Part shown: in pieces, positions 26,801 to 36,309 of the stretch
Numbering within the stretch: position 1 is the stretch's first letter
Layout: every line of letters starts with the position of its first letter
NCBI RefSeq assembly: GCF_001056295.1
Contig: NZ_JVMD01000006.1
Coordinates: 222,901-286,900, forward strand
Reading direction: 5' to 3'
DNA length: 64,000 bases
DNA from: Corynebacterium halotolerans
GTDB taxonomy: Bacteria > Actinomycetota > Actinomycetes > Mycobacteriales > Mycobacteriaceae
Made by a program: the position numbers and the translations under genes
Notes under the pieces: model-generated
Seen by the model: the letters and a program-made list of their open reading frames with translations, nothing else
What the model was told of the DNA's origin: nothing
Database searches by the model: none

Positions 26801-27806
26801 TTTCTTCGGAGTCGACGACGACCAGATCCCAGCCGTCGAGGGCGTGGCCGATGGTCACGGGCGCGCCGGGCTCGAGTTCGGCGGCGCAGGCGACGACGGT
26901 CGCCTCGGTGGGGCCGTAGGTGTTCCACACCTCGCGCTCGGGCGTCGACAGGCGTTCGACCAGCTCGGCCGGGCAGGCCTCGCCGCCGACGATGAGCAGG
27001 CGCACGGAATCCAGGGCCTCGGCGGGCCACAGGCCGGCGAGCGTCGGCACGGTGGACACGGCGGTGATGGAGCGAGAGATCAGCCACGGGCCCAGGTCCA
27101 TGCCGGAGCGCACCAGCGAGCGCGGGGCGGGCACCAGGCAGGAGCCGTGAGCCCAGGCGATCCACATTTCCTCGCAGGACGCGTCGAAGGCCACGGACAG
27201 GCCGGCGAGCACGCGGTCCTCCGGGCCCAGCGGGCCGTCGGGGTGGTTGGCCAGGAACAGGCGGGACTCGGCGTCGACGAACGCCGCGGCGCTGCGGTGG
27301 GTGACCGCGACGCCCTTCGGCTTGCCCGTCGAGCCGGAGGTGAAGATGATCCACGCGTCGTCGTCCGGCACGGGCATGCGGGCGGGTTCCGCCGCGACGT
27401 GGCCCGGCGTCACGTGCAGGCCGTCGGCGCCGAACCACGCGGCGACGCCGGCTTCTCCGAAGACCATTTCGGCGCGCTCGTCGGGGTCGTCGGCGTCGAC
27501 GGGCACGTAGGCGGCGCCGGCGGCGAGGATCGACAGGATGGCCACGTACAGCTCGCGGTTGCCCGACGGCATGCGCACGCCGACGCGGTCGCCGGCGCCG
27601 ATGCCGCGCTCGCCGAGCCAGCCGGCGGTCTCGTCGATTTCGGCCAGCAGGTCGGAGTAGGTGAGCACGACGTCGCCGTCGTCGAGCGCGGCCGCCTCGG
27701 GGTGCTCGGCGGCGGTGGCGCGCAGGATGTCGATGAGGGTCCGTTCGGGGGCGGCGAGGTCGCCGCGCAGGTATCCGGACCGGATCGGATCAGTCACGTC
27801 GTTCAC
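23817..27806 (-). CDS. Pls/PosA-family non-ribosomal peptide synthetase, membrane-bound
   Basis: The protein has 1329 residues. An adenylation domain comes first (FTSGSTGKPKG 155-165, YGPTEAT 297-303, YRTGDHVR 378-385, catalytic Lys487 in SGKVDK), then a thiolation domain with the phosphopantetheine Ser545 in DFFALGGTSL. About 700 residues follow, in which pairs of membrane segments alternate with three left-handed beta-helix (hexapeptide acyltransferase-like) domains. This A-T-TM-C1-C2-C3 order is that of epsilon-poly-lysine synthetase Pls and PosA, which polymerise one amino acid iteratively without a condensation domain. The product here is unknown: a homopoly-amino acid or a wall/lipid aminoacylation are possible. 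It starts at GTG 27806, overlapping the MarR gene stop as GTGA, and ends at a shared terminator. No exporter or tailoring gene is adjacent. Confidence 0.88.
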   Translation of the reverse strand: MNDVTDPIRSGYLRGDLAAPERTLIDILRATAAEHPEAAALDDGDVVLTYSDLLAEIDETAGWLGERGIGAGDRVGVRMPSGNRELYVAILSILAAGAAYVPVDADDPDERAEMVFGEAGVAAWFGADGLHVTPGHVAAEPARMPVPDDDAWIIFTSGSTGKPKGVAVTHRSAAAFVDAESRLFLANHPDGPLGPEDRVLAGLSVAFDASCEEMWIAWAHGSCLVPAPRSLVRSGMDLGPWLISRSITAVSTVPTLAGLWPAEALDSVRLLIVGGEACPAELVERLSTPEREVWNTYGPTEATVVACAAELEPGAPVTIGHALDGWDLVVVDSEEKPVAVGEVGELVIGGVGLARYLDPEKDAEKYAPMPSVGWDRAYRTGDHVRLEPEGLHFVGRVDDQVKIGGRRIELGEVEAHLAALPGVTQASVQVRQTAGGQDILVGYVGAGGNAANVDADAAAERLRAEMPAAMVPRLHVMDELPVRTSGKVDKDGLPWPLPTDGAAVDDAALAGLSPVEAWLSGIWAEVLAVPPPGAAADFFALGGTSLAAATVVARMRERAPQVAVRDLYDHPRLGRLAEELESRGLTLDDGSAGDAADAEPKRVVKPVPRSTRHAQSLSMVPLQTIRAAKWMTWLAVLNCIGHAMGAPFTLPVPWWLALVLALLFITPLGTLPLTALATRALMRGVTPGDHPRGGKVHMKLWAAERLADASGARGVGGAPWMLWYARALGAEVGKGVSLHTLPPVTGFVSLGDYCSVEPETDISGYWVDGDVVHVGRIEIRDEARIGARCTLMPGTVVGEGAHVEAGSCVTGAKKVKAGARWSGSPARKVGRPKRRFPVEAPPRRSYWLPVYGVSALVLALVPVAALGTAAAIIGSGASSATTGAGAVGLAFAWTAPAAIAAVAVYALLTLILVRLLSIGLKPGVHPVRSRVGWQAWATERLMDAARTDLFPLYASLLTPWWMRALGAKVGRDAEISTAVVLPKFADIREGSFLADDTMVGGYELGGGWLLLEETRIGRRSFLGNSGIAGPGRKLGKNSLVAVLSSTPKKAKAGSNWWGSPPERLRRVAVEAEGGEDRTYSPGFGVKAARGAVETLRLLAPITSLALAVLVLLAMQGAAVGVAALADAVVGADGAGQQFLAVLVGLAAAWFIGSPVLLTAGLLGMLITVAMKWICVGTHRKGEHALWSRFVWLDELQDTFVETVAAPWYLVPGTGTGGLNRAMRWLGADVAHGVWLESYWLPETDLCRIGEGATVGRGCVVQTHLFQDRVMSLDTVELAPGSTLGPHSVALPASRLGESTTIGPASLVMRGDVVPAGTRWQGNPIEPMKE

Positions 27807-28420
27807 TGCCTCTTGCCGCCCTTCTTCTTGTTCTTCCGCTTCTTCTTCGGCTTCTTCTGCGTCCCGTCGACGTCGGCGGGTTCCGCGGTTTCCTCTGGCT
27901 CCCCGGCGTCGGGGGCCGATTCGGGGTTCGCCCCCGATTGTCCGTCGGCGGCGTCGGCCGCGCTCAGTGCGGCGGCCAGGGCGGCGCGCATGGGGGCGGG
28001 GGCGGCGGCGAACACGCGGGCCTCGGCGTCGGCGATGCCGGCGCGGATGGAGTCGCGGAGTTCCGCCCCTTCGGCGGTGGGGCCGACGAGCTGGCGGCGC
28101 CGGTCGGTGGTGTCGCGGACGCGCTCGACCAGCCCGGCGCCCTCGAGGACGTCGATGAGGCGGACCATGTCGGACCGGTCGATGCACAGCAGGTCGCACA
28201 GCTCGCGCTGCGAGTGGGCGGGGGCGGGGCCGATCGCCTCCAGGAGCCAGTACCCGCGCACGGTGAGGGCGGGGTCCTGTGCCCGGTCGGCCAGGACGCC
28301 GTCGATCGCGGATCCGAGCTCGGCGTCCAGGCGCCGGATGGCCCACGCCGCGGTCGACGTCACCGCCTCCGGCATGATGGGGGCCGGGCGGTCGGCCCGG
28401 GATTCCTTTTTCGTTGGCAT
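27803..28420 (-). CDS. MarR-family transcriptional regulator
   Basis: The protein has 205 residues with a winged helix-turn-helix: HSQRELCDLLCIDRSDMVRLIDVLEGAGLVERVRDTTDRRRQ is the recognition region and wing. An acidic linker and an unusual Lys-rich tail (KKPKKKRKNKKKGGKRQ) follow. It is coupled to the peptide synthetase by a GTGA overlap, so probably controls it and itself, with a small-molecule ligand unknown. The ATG at 28420 is chosen over an upstream frame start because GGGGGC precedes it and the MarR fold begins shortly after. Confidence 0.88.
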   Translation of the reverse strand: MPTKKESRADRPAPIMPEAVTSTAAWAIRRLDAELGSAIDGVLADRAQDPALTVRGYWLLEAIGPAPAHSQRELCDLLCIDRSDMVRLIDVLEGAGLVERVRDTTDRRRQLVGPTAEGAELRDSIRAGIADAEARVFAAAPAPMRAALAAALSAADAADGQSGANPESAPDAGEPEETAEPADVDGTQKKPKKKRKNKKKGGKRQ

Positions 28421-28433
28421 GCCCCCATCATAT

Positions 28434-28443
28434 GCACATGTGC
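28434..28443. promoter_or_regulatory. Candidate MarR operator
   Basis: The perfect palindrome GCACATGTGC, with flanking CATATG, lies 14-23 nt upstream of the MarR start, where an autorepressor would bind. Confidence 0.45.
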
Positions 28444-28507
28444 GCGGATTCCAATAATGGGGCGGCCCCCACCGAATGCTCACGGCGGGGGCGGGTCGGA
28501 CAGGGAA

Positions 28508-28537
28508 ACCGCTTTACGACGGCCGTCGTAAAGCGGT
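28508..28537 (-). terminator. 30-bp perfect palindrome made of two inverted GTCGTAAAGC motifs
   Basis: The left half is ACCGCTTTACGACGG and the right half its exact complement. In RNA it forms a 13- to 15-bp hairpin followed on the minus strand by TTTCCC, 34 nt after the rhodanese gene, so a terminator for that gene is likely. Each half contains the dispersed 10-mer GTCGYAAAGC. Confidence 0.65.
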
Positions 28538-28571
28538 GCTGGGGCGTGCGGGTGCGGGCTCTCCGCCCGGG

Positions 28572-28865
28572 TCAGGCCTTCTCGATCGGCCGGCCGGCGT
28601 GCTCCCAATCGATCATGCCGCCGGAAATGTTGATGGCGTCGATGCCGTTCATCTCCAGCCACTGGCACACCTGCGCCGAGCGGCCGCCGGAACGGCACAT
28701 CAGGTAAATGTCGCGGTCGAAATCGAACTCGCCGTAGCGGGAGGGGATCTCCTCCATGGGGATGTGCGTGGCGCCCACGGGATGGCCCTCGTCCCACTCC
28801 ATCTTCGAGCGGACGTCGATGATCTGCGCGTCGTCGGGAACTTCGCTGACGGGGATGAATTCCAT
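28572..28865 (-). CDS. Rhodanese-like sulfurtransferase domain protein
   Basis: The single rhodanese domain has 97 residues: IIDVRSKMEWDEGHPVGATHIPMEEI, then YLMCRSGGRSAQVCQWL with the catalytic Cys57 and a six-residue active-site loop. GlpE/PspE-like; it would carry sulfane sulfur in the cytoplasm. Monocistronic, divergent from the sugar transporter operon and followed by the palindromic hairpin. Confidence 0.92.
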   Translation of the reverse strand: MEFIPVSEVPDDAQIIDVRSKMEWDEGHPVGATHIPMEEIPSRYGEFDFDRDIYLMCRSGGRSAQVCQWLEMNGIDAINISGGMIDWEHAGRPIEKA

Positions 28866-28944
28866 GGCGCCGATTGTAGGGGAGGGGATCGGGAACGGAA
28901 GAGGGGGCCTCGACCTGGCGGTTCACCCGCGCGTAATTGGTTGG

Positions 28945-28972
28945 TGAACAAATGTTCATCCTCCCGTACCCT
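28945..28972 (+). promoter_or_regulatory. Promoter and palindromic operator of the sugar ABC operon
   Basis: The palindrome TGAACA-AA-TGTTCA (28945-28958) lies 8 nt upstream of a -10 TACCCT (28967-28972), so a bound LacI/GntR-type repressor would occlude the promoter. No regulator gene is adjacent. Confidence 0.55.
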
Positions 28973-29005
28973 TGATTCAACCCGAGCGGGACATGGTGAT
29001 CATTT

Positions 29006-30004
29006 GTGGAAAGCAATGGGATCGAACCGGAGCGGCCCGGCGTCGAGACGGGCCCGGACGCGGATTTTGGCGCGGACTCGGACGCGGGTACCGGCTCCCA
29101 GGAGAAGCTCGAGGCCAGGGCCCGGCGGGCCCGGACCGGCGAATGGCTCCTGGCGGCGCTGCTGCTCGCCCCGAACCTGATCCTGCTGGCGGTATTCACC
29201 TACCGTCCGCTGCTGGACAACATCCGGCTGTCCTTCTTCGAGTGGAACATCTCGTCGCCGACGTCCAGGTTCATCGGGTTCGACAACTACGTGGAATGGG
29301 CGACGCGCAGCGACACCGCGAAGATCCTGTACAACACGGCCTTCTTCACGTTTTTCGCGGTGATCGGATCCATGGTCCTCGGCCTGCTCCTGGCCTTGTT
29401 GCTCGACCAGAAACTGCGCGGCCGCAACGCCGTGCGCTCGATGGTGTTCGCGCCCTTCGTCATCTCCGGCGCCGCCATCGGCGTGGCCTTCCAATTCGTC
29501 TTCGACCCGAACTTCGGCCTGGTCCAGGACCTGCTCGAGCGCATCGGCGCGGACAGCCCGAATTTCTACCAGGACCCCAAGTGGGCCCTGTTCATGGTGA
29601 CGTTCACCTTCGTGTGGAAGAACCTCGGCTACACCTTCGTCATCTACCTGGCCGCGCTGCAGGGGCTCAGCCGCGACCTGTCGGAGGCCGCCGCCATCGA
29701 CGGCGCCGGGGCCTGGACCAGATTCCGCAAGGTGACGCTGCCGCAGCTGCGGCCGACGACGTTCTTCCTCTCCATCACCGTCACCCTCAATTCGGTGCAG
29801 GTCTTCGACATCATCAACACGATGACCCGCGGCGGCCCGCAGGACGGCGGGACGACGACGCTGGTCTTCCAGGTCTACAACGAGACCTTCGTCAACTTCC
29901 GGGCGGGATACGGCGCGACCATCGCGACCATCCTCTTCCTCATCCTCCTGGCGGTCACGCTCATCCAGGTGCGCTACATGGACAAGGAGAACGTGCGGGC
30001 ATGA
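29006..30004 (+). CDS. Carbohydrate ABC transporter permease (UgpA/MalF type)
   Basis: The 332-residue protein has a 50-residue acidic cytoplasmic N-terminus, then six membrane segments. The EAA loop coupling to the ATPase is visible as EAAAIDGAGAWTRFRKVTLPQLRPT. It forms the channel with the next permease. The start is GTG 29006 with GGTGAT about 11 nt upstream. It overlaps the second permease as ATGA. Confidence 0.9.
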   Translation: MESNGIEPERPGVETGPDADFGADSDAGTGSQEKLEARARRARTGEWLLAALLLAPNLILLAVFTYRPLLDNIRLSFFEWNISSPTSRFIGFDNYVEWATRSDTAKILYNTAFFTFFAVIGSMVLGLLLALLLDQKLRGRNAVRSMVFAPFVISGAAIGVAFQFVFDPNFGLVQDLLERIGADSPNFYQDPKWALFMVTFTFVWKNLGYTFVIYLAALQGLSRDLSEAAAIDGAGAWTRFRKVTLPQLRPTTFFLSITVTLNSVQVFDIINTMTRGGPQDGGTTTLVFQVYNETFVNFRAGYGATIATILFLILLAVTLIQVRYMDKENVRA

Positions 30005-30837
30005 TCGGAACCGAACGCGGCATCGGCTGGCGCATCGTCGGCTACCTGGGCATGGCGCTCGCCGTGGCATTCATCGGCCTGCCCCTGATCTGGATCGTCC
30101 TGACCAGCCTCAAGCAGCACGGCGACATCTACTCGGTCCCCGTGCGCTGGTTCCCGGACGAATGGCACCCGCAGAACTACGCGGAAGCGACCGAGCGCGT
30201 GCCGTTCCTCGCGTACTTCCGCAACTCGATCATCATCACGGTGATCCTGTGCACCATCAAGATCATCCTCGGCGTGATCTCCGCGTACGCCCTGGCGATC
30301 CTGCGCTTCCCGGGCCGCAACCTCGTCTTCATCCTGGTCATTTCGGCGCTGATGGTGCCCAGCGAGGTCACGGTGATCTCCAACTACGCGCTCGTCAGCC
30401 AGCTCGGGTGGCGCGACACCTACCAGGGCATCATCATCCCCCTGGCGGGCATCGCGTTCGGCACGTTCCTCATGCGCAACCACTTCATGTCCATCCCGCA
30501 CGAGATCGTCGAGGCCGCCCGCATGGACGGCGCCGGCCCGTTCCGCCTGCTGTTCCAGGTGCTGCTGCCGATCTCGCTGCCCACGCTCGTGGCGTTCTCC
30601 ATGATCACCGTGGTCAACGAGTGGAACCAGTACCTCTGGCCGTTCCTCATGGCGGATACCGAGGCCTCGGCGCCCCTGCCGGTCGGCCTGACCATGCTGC
30701 AGAACAACGACGGCGTCTCCAACTGGGGCCCGGTCATGGCCGCCACGATCATGACCATGATCCCCGTCCTCCTGCTCTTCCTGGCCCTGCAGAAATACAT
30801 GATCAAGGGCCTCACGTCGGGCGCGGTGAAGGGATGA
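30001..30837 (+). CDS. Carbohydrate ABC transporter permease (UgpE/MalG type)
   Basis: The protein has 278 residues and six membrane segments. The EAA motif reads EAARMDGAGPFRLLFQVLLPISLP. The partner of the preceding permease; the ATG overlaps its stop. MalG-type sugar permeases end with a conserved GLTSGAVKG, present here. Confidence 0.92.
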   Translation: MIGTERGIGWRIVGYLGMALAVAFIGLPLIWIVLTSLKQHGDIYSVPVRWFPDEWHPQNYAEATERVPFLAYFRNSIIITVILCTIKIILGVISAYALAILRFPGRNLVFILVISALMVPSEVTVISNYALVSQLGWRDTYQGIIIPLAGIAFGTFLMRNHFMSIPHEIVEAARMDGAGPFRLLFQVLLPISLPTLVAFSMITVVNEWNQYLWPFLMADTEASAPLPVGLTMLQNNDGVSNWGPVMAATIMTMIPVLLLFLALQKYMIKGLTSGAVKG

Positions 30838-30931
30838 CCCCCTCGCCCCGGCACCTCGGCCCGGGTCCCGCGCCGCCCCAGACGTCGCAAAGCCCGGAAC
30901 CCCGCACATGCTCCCCCGAAAGGAACCCCCG

Positions 30932-32260
30932 ATGAACGACCACGCGCAGCGACTGCCCAACGGCGTCAACCGCCGCACCTTCCTCGCCCTGCTGGGCCTC
31001 ACCGGCGCCGGCGCCGCCCTGACCGCGTGCGCGGGCACCGGCGGCGGGGGCGGCGGAGCCGAAGGCGACCCCAACACCATCGTCTGGTGGTCCAACCACC
31101 CGGCCAGCTCCAAGGCCATCGAAGAGGAGCTGATCTCCCGCTTCGAGAAGGAGAACCCCGACCTCAAGGTCCGCCTGGTCGACGGCGGCAAGAACTACGA
31201 GGAACTCGGCCAGAAGTTCAACGCCGCGCTGTCCGGCACCGACCTGCCCGACGTCGTCGTGCTGTCCGACGTGTGGTGGTTCAACTTCGCGCTCAACGAG
31301 CAGATCGCCAACATCGACGACGTCGCCAAGCGCGCCGGCGTGGACACCTCCACCTACGTCGAGAGCCTCTACGAGGACTACGCGCTCAACGGCGGCCACT
31401 ACGCCATGCCGTTCGCCCGATCGACGCCGCTGTTCTACTACAACAAGGACCTGTGGAAGAAGGCCGGCCTGCCCGACCGCGGCCCCGAGTCGTGGGAGGA
31501 AATGACCGAGTGGGGCAAGAAGCTCCAGGACAAGATGTCCGGCCGCGAGCACGCCCACGGCTGGGGCAACGCCGTCGACTACCTTTCCTGGACCTTCTCC
31601 GGCCCGCTGTGGACCCTGGGCGGCGCCTACTCCGACGGCTGGGACATGAAGCTGACCAGCCCCGAAACCGTCAAGGCCGTCGAGTGGCTGAAGTCCACCG
31701 TCGACGATGGGTGGGCGACCGTGTCCAACGACCTGGCCAACGAGTTCGGCACCGGCCTGCTCGGCTCCGTGGTCGCCTCCACCGGCGACCTCGCCGGCAT
31801 CCTGGAGACCGCCGACTTCGAGGTGGGCACCGCCTTCCTGCCGAACCCCAAGGGCGACGGCGGCTGCCCGACCGGCGGCGCCGGCCTGGCCATCCCGGCC
31901 GGCATCTCCGAGGAGCGCCAGAACAACGCCGCGAAGTTCATCGACTTCATCACCAACACGGCGAACACCTCCTACTGGTCGCGCAACGTCGGCTACATGC
32001 CGGTGCGCAAGGACGCCGTCGACGATGCCGAGCAGAAGAAGTTCATGGAGGACAACCCGAACTTCCGCACCGCCGTGGAGCAGCTGCCGGAGACCCGCCC
32101 GCAGGACAACGCCCGCGTGTTCATCCCCAACGGCGACCGCAAGATCGGCGACGCCCTGGAGACCATCCTGCTGACCGGCGCCGGCATCGAGCCGACCCTG
32201 TCCGCGCTGGAGAAGGAACTGACCGGCACCTACGAGCGCGACATCAAGCCGAAGCTCTGA
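30932..32260 (+). CDS. Extracellular sugar-binding lipoprotein (UgpB-like)
   Basis: The protein has 442 residues. The signal peptide combines a Tat-type twin arginine (NRRTFLALLGLTGAGAAL) with a lipobox (LTAC), so it is likely exported folded and lipid-anchored. The mature part is a family 1 solute-binding protein (IVWWSNHPASSKAIEEELISRFEKENPDLKV; later TPLFYYNKDLWKKAGL), closest in feel to glycerol-3-phosphate/sugar binding proteins. The ATG at 30932 has AAAGGA 6 nt upstream. Ligand unknown: sn-glycerol-3-phosphate, trehalose or maltose-like sugars are candidates. Confidence 0.9.
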   Translation: MNDHAQRLPNGVNRRTFLALLGLTGAGAALTACAGTGGGGGGAEGDPNTIVWWSNHPASSKAIEEELISRFEKENPDLKVRLVDGGKNYEELGQKFNAALSGTDLPDVVVLSDVWWFNFALNEQIANIDDVAKRAGVDTSTYVESLYEDYALNGGHYAMPFARSTPLFYYNKDLWKKAGLPDRGPESWEEMTEWGKKLQDKMSGREHAHGWGNAVDYLSWTFSGPLWTLGGAYSDGWDMKLTSPETVKAVEWLKSTVDDGWATVSNDLANEFGTGLLGSVVASTGDLAGILETADFEVGTAFLPNPKGDGGCPTGGAGLAIPAGISEERQNNAAKFIDFITNTANTSYWSRNVGYMPVRKDAVDDAEQKKFMEDNPNFRTAVEQLPETRPQDNARVFIPNGDRKIGDALETILLTGAGIEPTLSALEKELTGTYERDIKPKL

Positions 32261-32269
32261 TTTCGGCCC

Positions 32270-32306
32270 GGGGCGGCGGCCGGCGACCGACCGGCGCCGC
32301 CGCCCC
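32270..32306 (+). terminator. Intra-operon hairpin between binding protein and ATPase genes
   Basis: Stem GGGGCGGCGGC / GCCGCCGCCCC (11 bp) 9 nt after the binding-protein stop, with no T-run. It probably stabilises or partly terminates the upstream message so that the binding protein exceeds the ATPase. Confidence 0.5.
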
Positions 32307-32366
32307 GCCACGACTTCCGCGCCGGCCGACCGCCGGCGCCCGAACACCATCCACGAGGAGCAATTC

Positions 32367-33449
<1,083 letters not shown>

Positions 33450-33453
33450 GCGC

Positions 33454-33924
33454 TTACGCGCCCTCGACGGGGGTGTGGCTCAGCGCGTGCATGCGGTTCC
33501 AGCCGTTGATGCAGATCGCGGCCCACGACAGCAGCGCGGCCTTCTCGTCGCCGAGGACCTCGCGGGCGGCGTCGTACTCGGCGACGTTCTCGTGCGCGGC
33601 CACCGGGTCGGTGGCGGTCTCGGCGATGGTCAGGGCGGCGCGCTCGACCTCGTCGTAGACCGCGCCGGCCTCGCGCCAGGCCGGGGTGACCGACAGCTTC
33701 AGGGTGGACAGGCCGGCCTTCAGGCCCTCGCGGACGTGGACGTCGAGGCAGAACGCGCAGCCGTTGATCTGCGAGGCGCGGACGTAGACCAGCTCGATGA
33801 GGTCGCGGCCGACGCCGAGCTCCTCGGCCTTCTTCCAGATCGCCTGGGTCTGGGCGGCCTGCGCCTTCCAGGCCTCCTTGAAAACGTCGCCGAGGGGCAG
33901 TCGGTCCATGGTGCTCTCGCTCAT
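33454..33924 (-). CDS. Carboxymuconolactone decarboxylase/AhpD-like protein
   Basis: The 156-residue helical protein has the AhpD redox motif CAFCLDVHVREG (Cys56, Cys59, His63), indicating peroxidase-linked alkylhydroperoxidase activity rather than true decarboxylation. RAALTIAETAT and YDAAREVLGDEKAALLSWAAICINGWNRM complete the family pattern. AAAGGA 8 nt upstream sets the start. Monocistronic. Confidence 0.9.
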   Translation of the reverse strand: MSESTMDRLPLGDVFKEAWKAQAAQTQAIWKKAEELGVGRDLIELVYVRASQINGCAFCLDVHVREGLKAGLSTLKLSVTPAWREAGAVYDEVERAALTIAETATDPVAAHENVAEYDAAREVLGDEKAALLSWAAICINGWNRMHALSHTPVEGA

Positions 33925-34116
33925 CGCGGGGTCCTTTCGAAGTGGGTTGGGGGACGGGCGTCACGGTCCCGGCGTTCGTTCGGCGGCGCCGGGCGGTTGG
34001 CGGCGCGGCTGTTCCGGGAGAGTTCCGGGGTGCGCGCCATCGCACCGTTCAACCATACCCCTCGGGGCATTATTCCGATGCGTCCCGGAAAACGCGGGCG
34101 GGTGCCCCCGCACACG

Positions 34117-34157
34117 CGAAAACCCGCCGCACGCCCATGGCATGCGGCGGGTTTTCG
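34117..34157 (-). terminator. Terminator of ppa
   Basis: 15-bp perfect stem CGAAAACCCGCCGCA / TGCGGCGGGTTTTCG downstream of ppa, with a T-run on either strand, so it would also stop rightward transcription. Confidence 0.88.
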
Positions 34158-34172
34158 GCTGCGGGCCGCGCC

Positions 34173-34646
34173 CTACTTGTGGCGGGCGATGGCCTCGTCG
34201 AGGATGCGCTGGGCCTCGTCCTTGTCGCCCCAGCCGGAGCCCGAGACCTCCTTGCCCGGCTCGAGGTCCTTGTAGTGCACGAAGAAGTGCTCGATCTCGT
34301 CCAGGGTGAACTGGGAGATGTCGGAGATGTTCTGGAAGTCGTCGAAGCGCGGGTCGTCGAGGACGCAGAGCAGCTTGTCGTCGCCGCCGGCTTCGTCGGT
34401 CATCTTGAACACGCCGACGGGGCGGGCCTTGACGATCACGCCGGGGAACACCGGCTCCGGCAGCACCACGAGGGCGTCCAGCGGGTCGCCGTCCTCGCCG
34501 AGGGTTTCGTCGATGTAGCCGTAGTCGGCGGGGTAGGCCATCGGGGTGAACAGGTAGCGGTCGAGGTAGACCTTGCCGGTCTCGTGGTCGACCTCGTACT
34601 TGTTGCGCTGGCCCTTCGGGATCTCGATGGTGACCTCGATGGTCAT
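34173..34646 (-). CDS. ppa: Inorganic pyrophosphatase
   Basis: Family I soluble pyrophosphatase (157 residues) hydrolysing PPi to two phosphates. The signature [10 protein letters not shown], the upstream [16 protein letters not shown] and [15 protein letters not shown] are all present. GAGGAG 8 nt before ATG 34646 decides the start against a frame extended by 12 residues. Divergent from dacB as in mycobacteria (Rv3628/Rv3627c). Confidence 0.97.
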   Translation of the reverse strand: MTIEVTIEIPKGQRNKYEVDHETGKVYLDRYLFTPMAYPADYGYIDETLGEDGDPLDALVVLPEPVFPGVIVKARPVGVFKMTDEAGGDDKLLCVLDDPRFDDFQNISDISQFTLDEIEHFFVHYKDLEPGKEVSGSGWGDKDEAQRILDEAIARHK

Positions 34647-34737
34647 GTGGACTGCTCCTCTGGTGTGGTGTCGTGTCTGCACAGGCGCGGGCGCCTAAAG
34701 TGGTTCCAGCTTAGTCGTTGCCTACTGGAGGAGCCCC

Positions 34738-36183
34738 GTGAGCCGCACCGTCGGGTGGATGTTGTCCGTCGCCGCGTTCGCCGTCGTCGTGTGCCTGATC
34801 GTCGTCGCCGGGCTGGCGGTCAACGCCGACCGGGTGACGGTGGCCGAGGCGCCGCAGGTCCCGGCCGCGCAGGCGCCGTTGCGGCCGGCGGGTGCCGTGC
34901 AGGGGCTTGACGACGGCCCGTCGTCCGCGCCGTCGGCCGATGAGTCGGATTTGAAGGCGCGGGTCGCCGCGGTGATGGACGGTGCGGCGGGTGATCCGGC
35001 GCTGGGGCAGTTGACGGCGATCGTGTCGTCGGCGCAGACGGGGGCGACGCTGTGGGAGCGGGGCGCCGGAGATCCGACGCGGCCGGCGTCGTCGCTGAAG
35101 ATCCTCACGGCCGCCGCGGCGCTGCTGCAGCTCGACCGCGCCAAGACCGTCACCACCCGCGTGGTGCGCTACCCCGGGCAGGATGGCGTGGTGCTGATCG
35201 GCGCGGGCGACCCGACGCTGAGCATCGACGGCGCGGGCTTCTACCCGGGGGCCGCGTCGATCGCGGAGATCGCGGAGAAGGTCCGCAAGGCGTCGGGCGT
35301 CGCCGCGGGCCAGCCTGTGCCGGGTGTGCCGACGGTGTACGTGGACCGCTCGCTGTTCACGGACACGTTCCACCCGACCTGGGAGCGCGACGGCATCGGC
35401 GCCGGTTACATCGCCCCGGTCGAGCCGGTGATGGTCGACGGTGCCCGACTGGCGCTCGACCGCGAGGACGCCCGCCGCACCCCGGACCCGGCCGCCGGTG
35501 CGGGAGAGGCGCTGGCGAGCGCGCTGGGCGCGTCGAAGGTCGAGGTCCTGGCGCCGGAGGAGTCGGCCGCGAAGAAGTTCGGCGGCGGAGCCGGTGCGCC
35601 GGAGGTGCTCGCCGAGGTCCATTCGGCGCCGCTGGTCGATCGCGTGCGGCAGATGATGACGCGCTCCGACAACGTCCTGGCGGAGTCGCTGGCCCGCGAG
35701 GTCGCCATCGACCGCGGCCTGACGCCGGACTTCGCGGGCGCGGCGAAGGCCGTGGCCGACACCCTCTCCGAGCACGGGCTGGGCCTGCAGTTCACCGGCC
35801 CGGGCGCGGCGAACCTGGCCGACTCCAGCGGGCTGAGCGTCGACGACCGCGTCACGCCGCAGCAGCTCGACCGGGTGCTGCTCGCCGCGGCGGGCCGGCA
35901 CTCCGACGGCCGCGACGTCACGGCGGAGCTGCGTCCCCTGCTCGACTCGATGCCCATCGGCGGCGTTTCCGGCACCCTCGCCGAGCGCTACGCGGGCACC
36001 GGCGGCGCCGGCTGGGTCCGCGCCAAAACCGGCACACTCGACGGGACCTCGGCGCTGGCCGGGTTCACGGTCACGAAGGGCGGCGACGTGCTGACGTTCG
36101 TCCTGCTCTCCAACGACGCCTCGCTGCTGCCCGCCCGCGCCGCCGCCGACGCCGCGGCGACGAAGCTCAGCGCCATCTCCTGA
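34738..36183 (+). CDS. dacB: D-alanyl-D-alanine carboxypeptidase, PBP4 (DacB) family
   Basis: This 481-residue secreted or membrane-anchored low-molecular-weight penicillin-binding protein has an N-terminal hydrophobic segment (8-28) and a Pro/Ala linker. The three serine peptidase motifs are SSLK (Ser nucleophile), SDN and KTG, with the S13 insertion domains in between. It trims peptidoglycan stem peptides outside the membrane. It starts at GTG 34738 with GGAGGAG 5 nt upstream. Confidence 0.94.
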   Translation: MSRTVGWMLSVAAFAVVVCLIVVAGLAVNADRVTVAEAPQVPAAQAPLRPAGAVQGLDDGPSSAPSADESDLKARVAAVMDGAAGDPALGQLTAIVSSAQTGATLWERGAGDPTRPASSLKILTAAAALLQLDRAKTVTTRVVRYPGQDGVVLIGAGDPTLSIDGAGFYPGAASIAEIAEKVRKASGVAAGQPVPGVPTVYVDRSLFTDTFHPTWERDGIGAGYIAPVEPVMVDGARLALDREDARRTPDPAAGAGEALASALGASKVEVLAPEESAAKKFGGGAGAPEVLAEVHSAPLVDRVRQMMTRSDNVLAESLAREVAIDRGLTPDFAGAAKAVADTLSEHGLGLQFTGPGAANLADSSGLSVDDRVTPQQLDRVLLAAAGRHSDGRDVTAELRPLLDSMPIGGVSGTLAERYAGTGGAGWVRAKTGTLDGTSALAGFTVTKGGDVLTFVLLSNDASLLPARAAADAAATKLSAIS

Positions 36184-36309
36184 TCCCGGCAGCCGGCACG
36201 GTTCGGCCGCCGCATCCGCACGCGGGCGTCGAAAAGCGATCCCCCGCGAAACGATCTCGTCTACGGTGGCCGTACACGCCCGTGCCCGGGACCGACGCGA
36301 GGAGAGATG

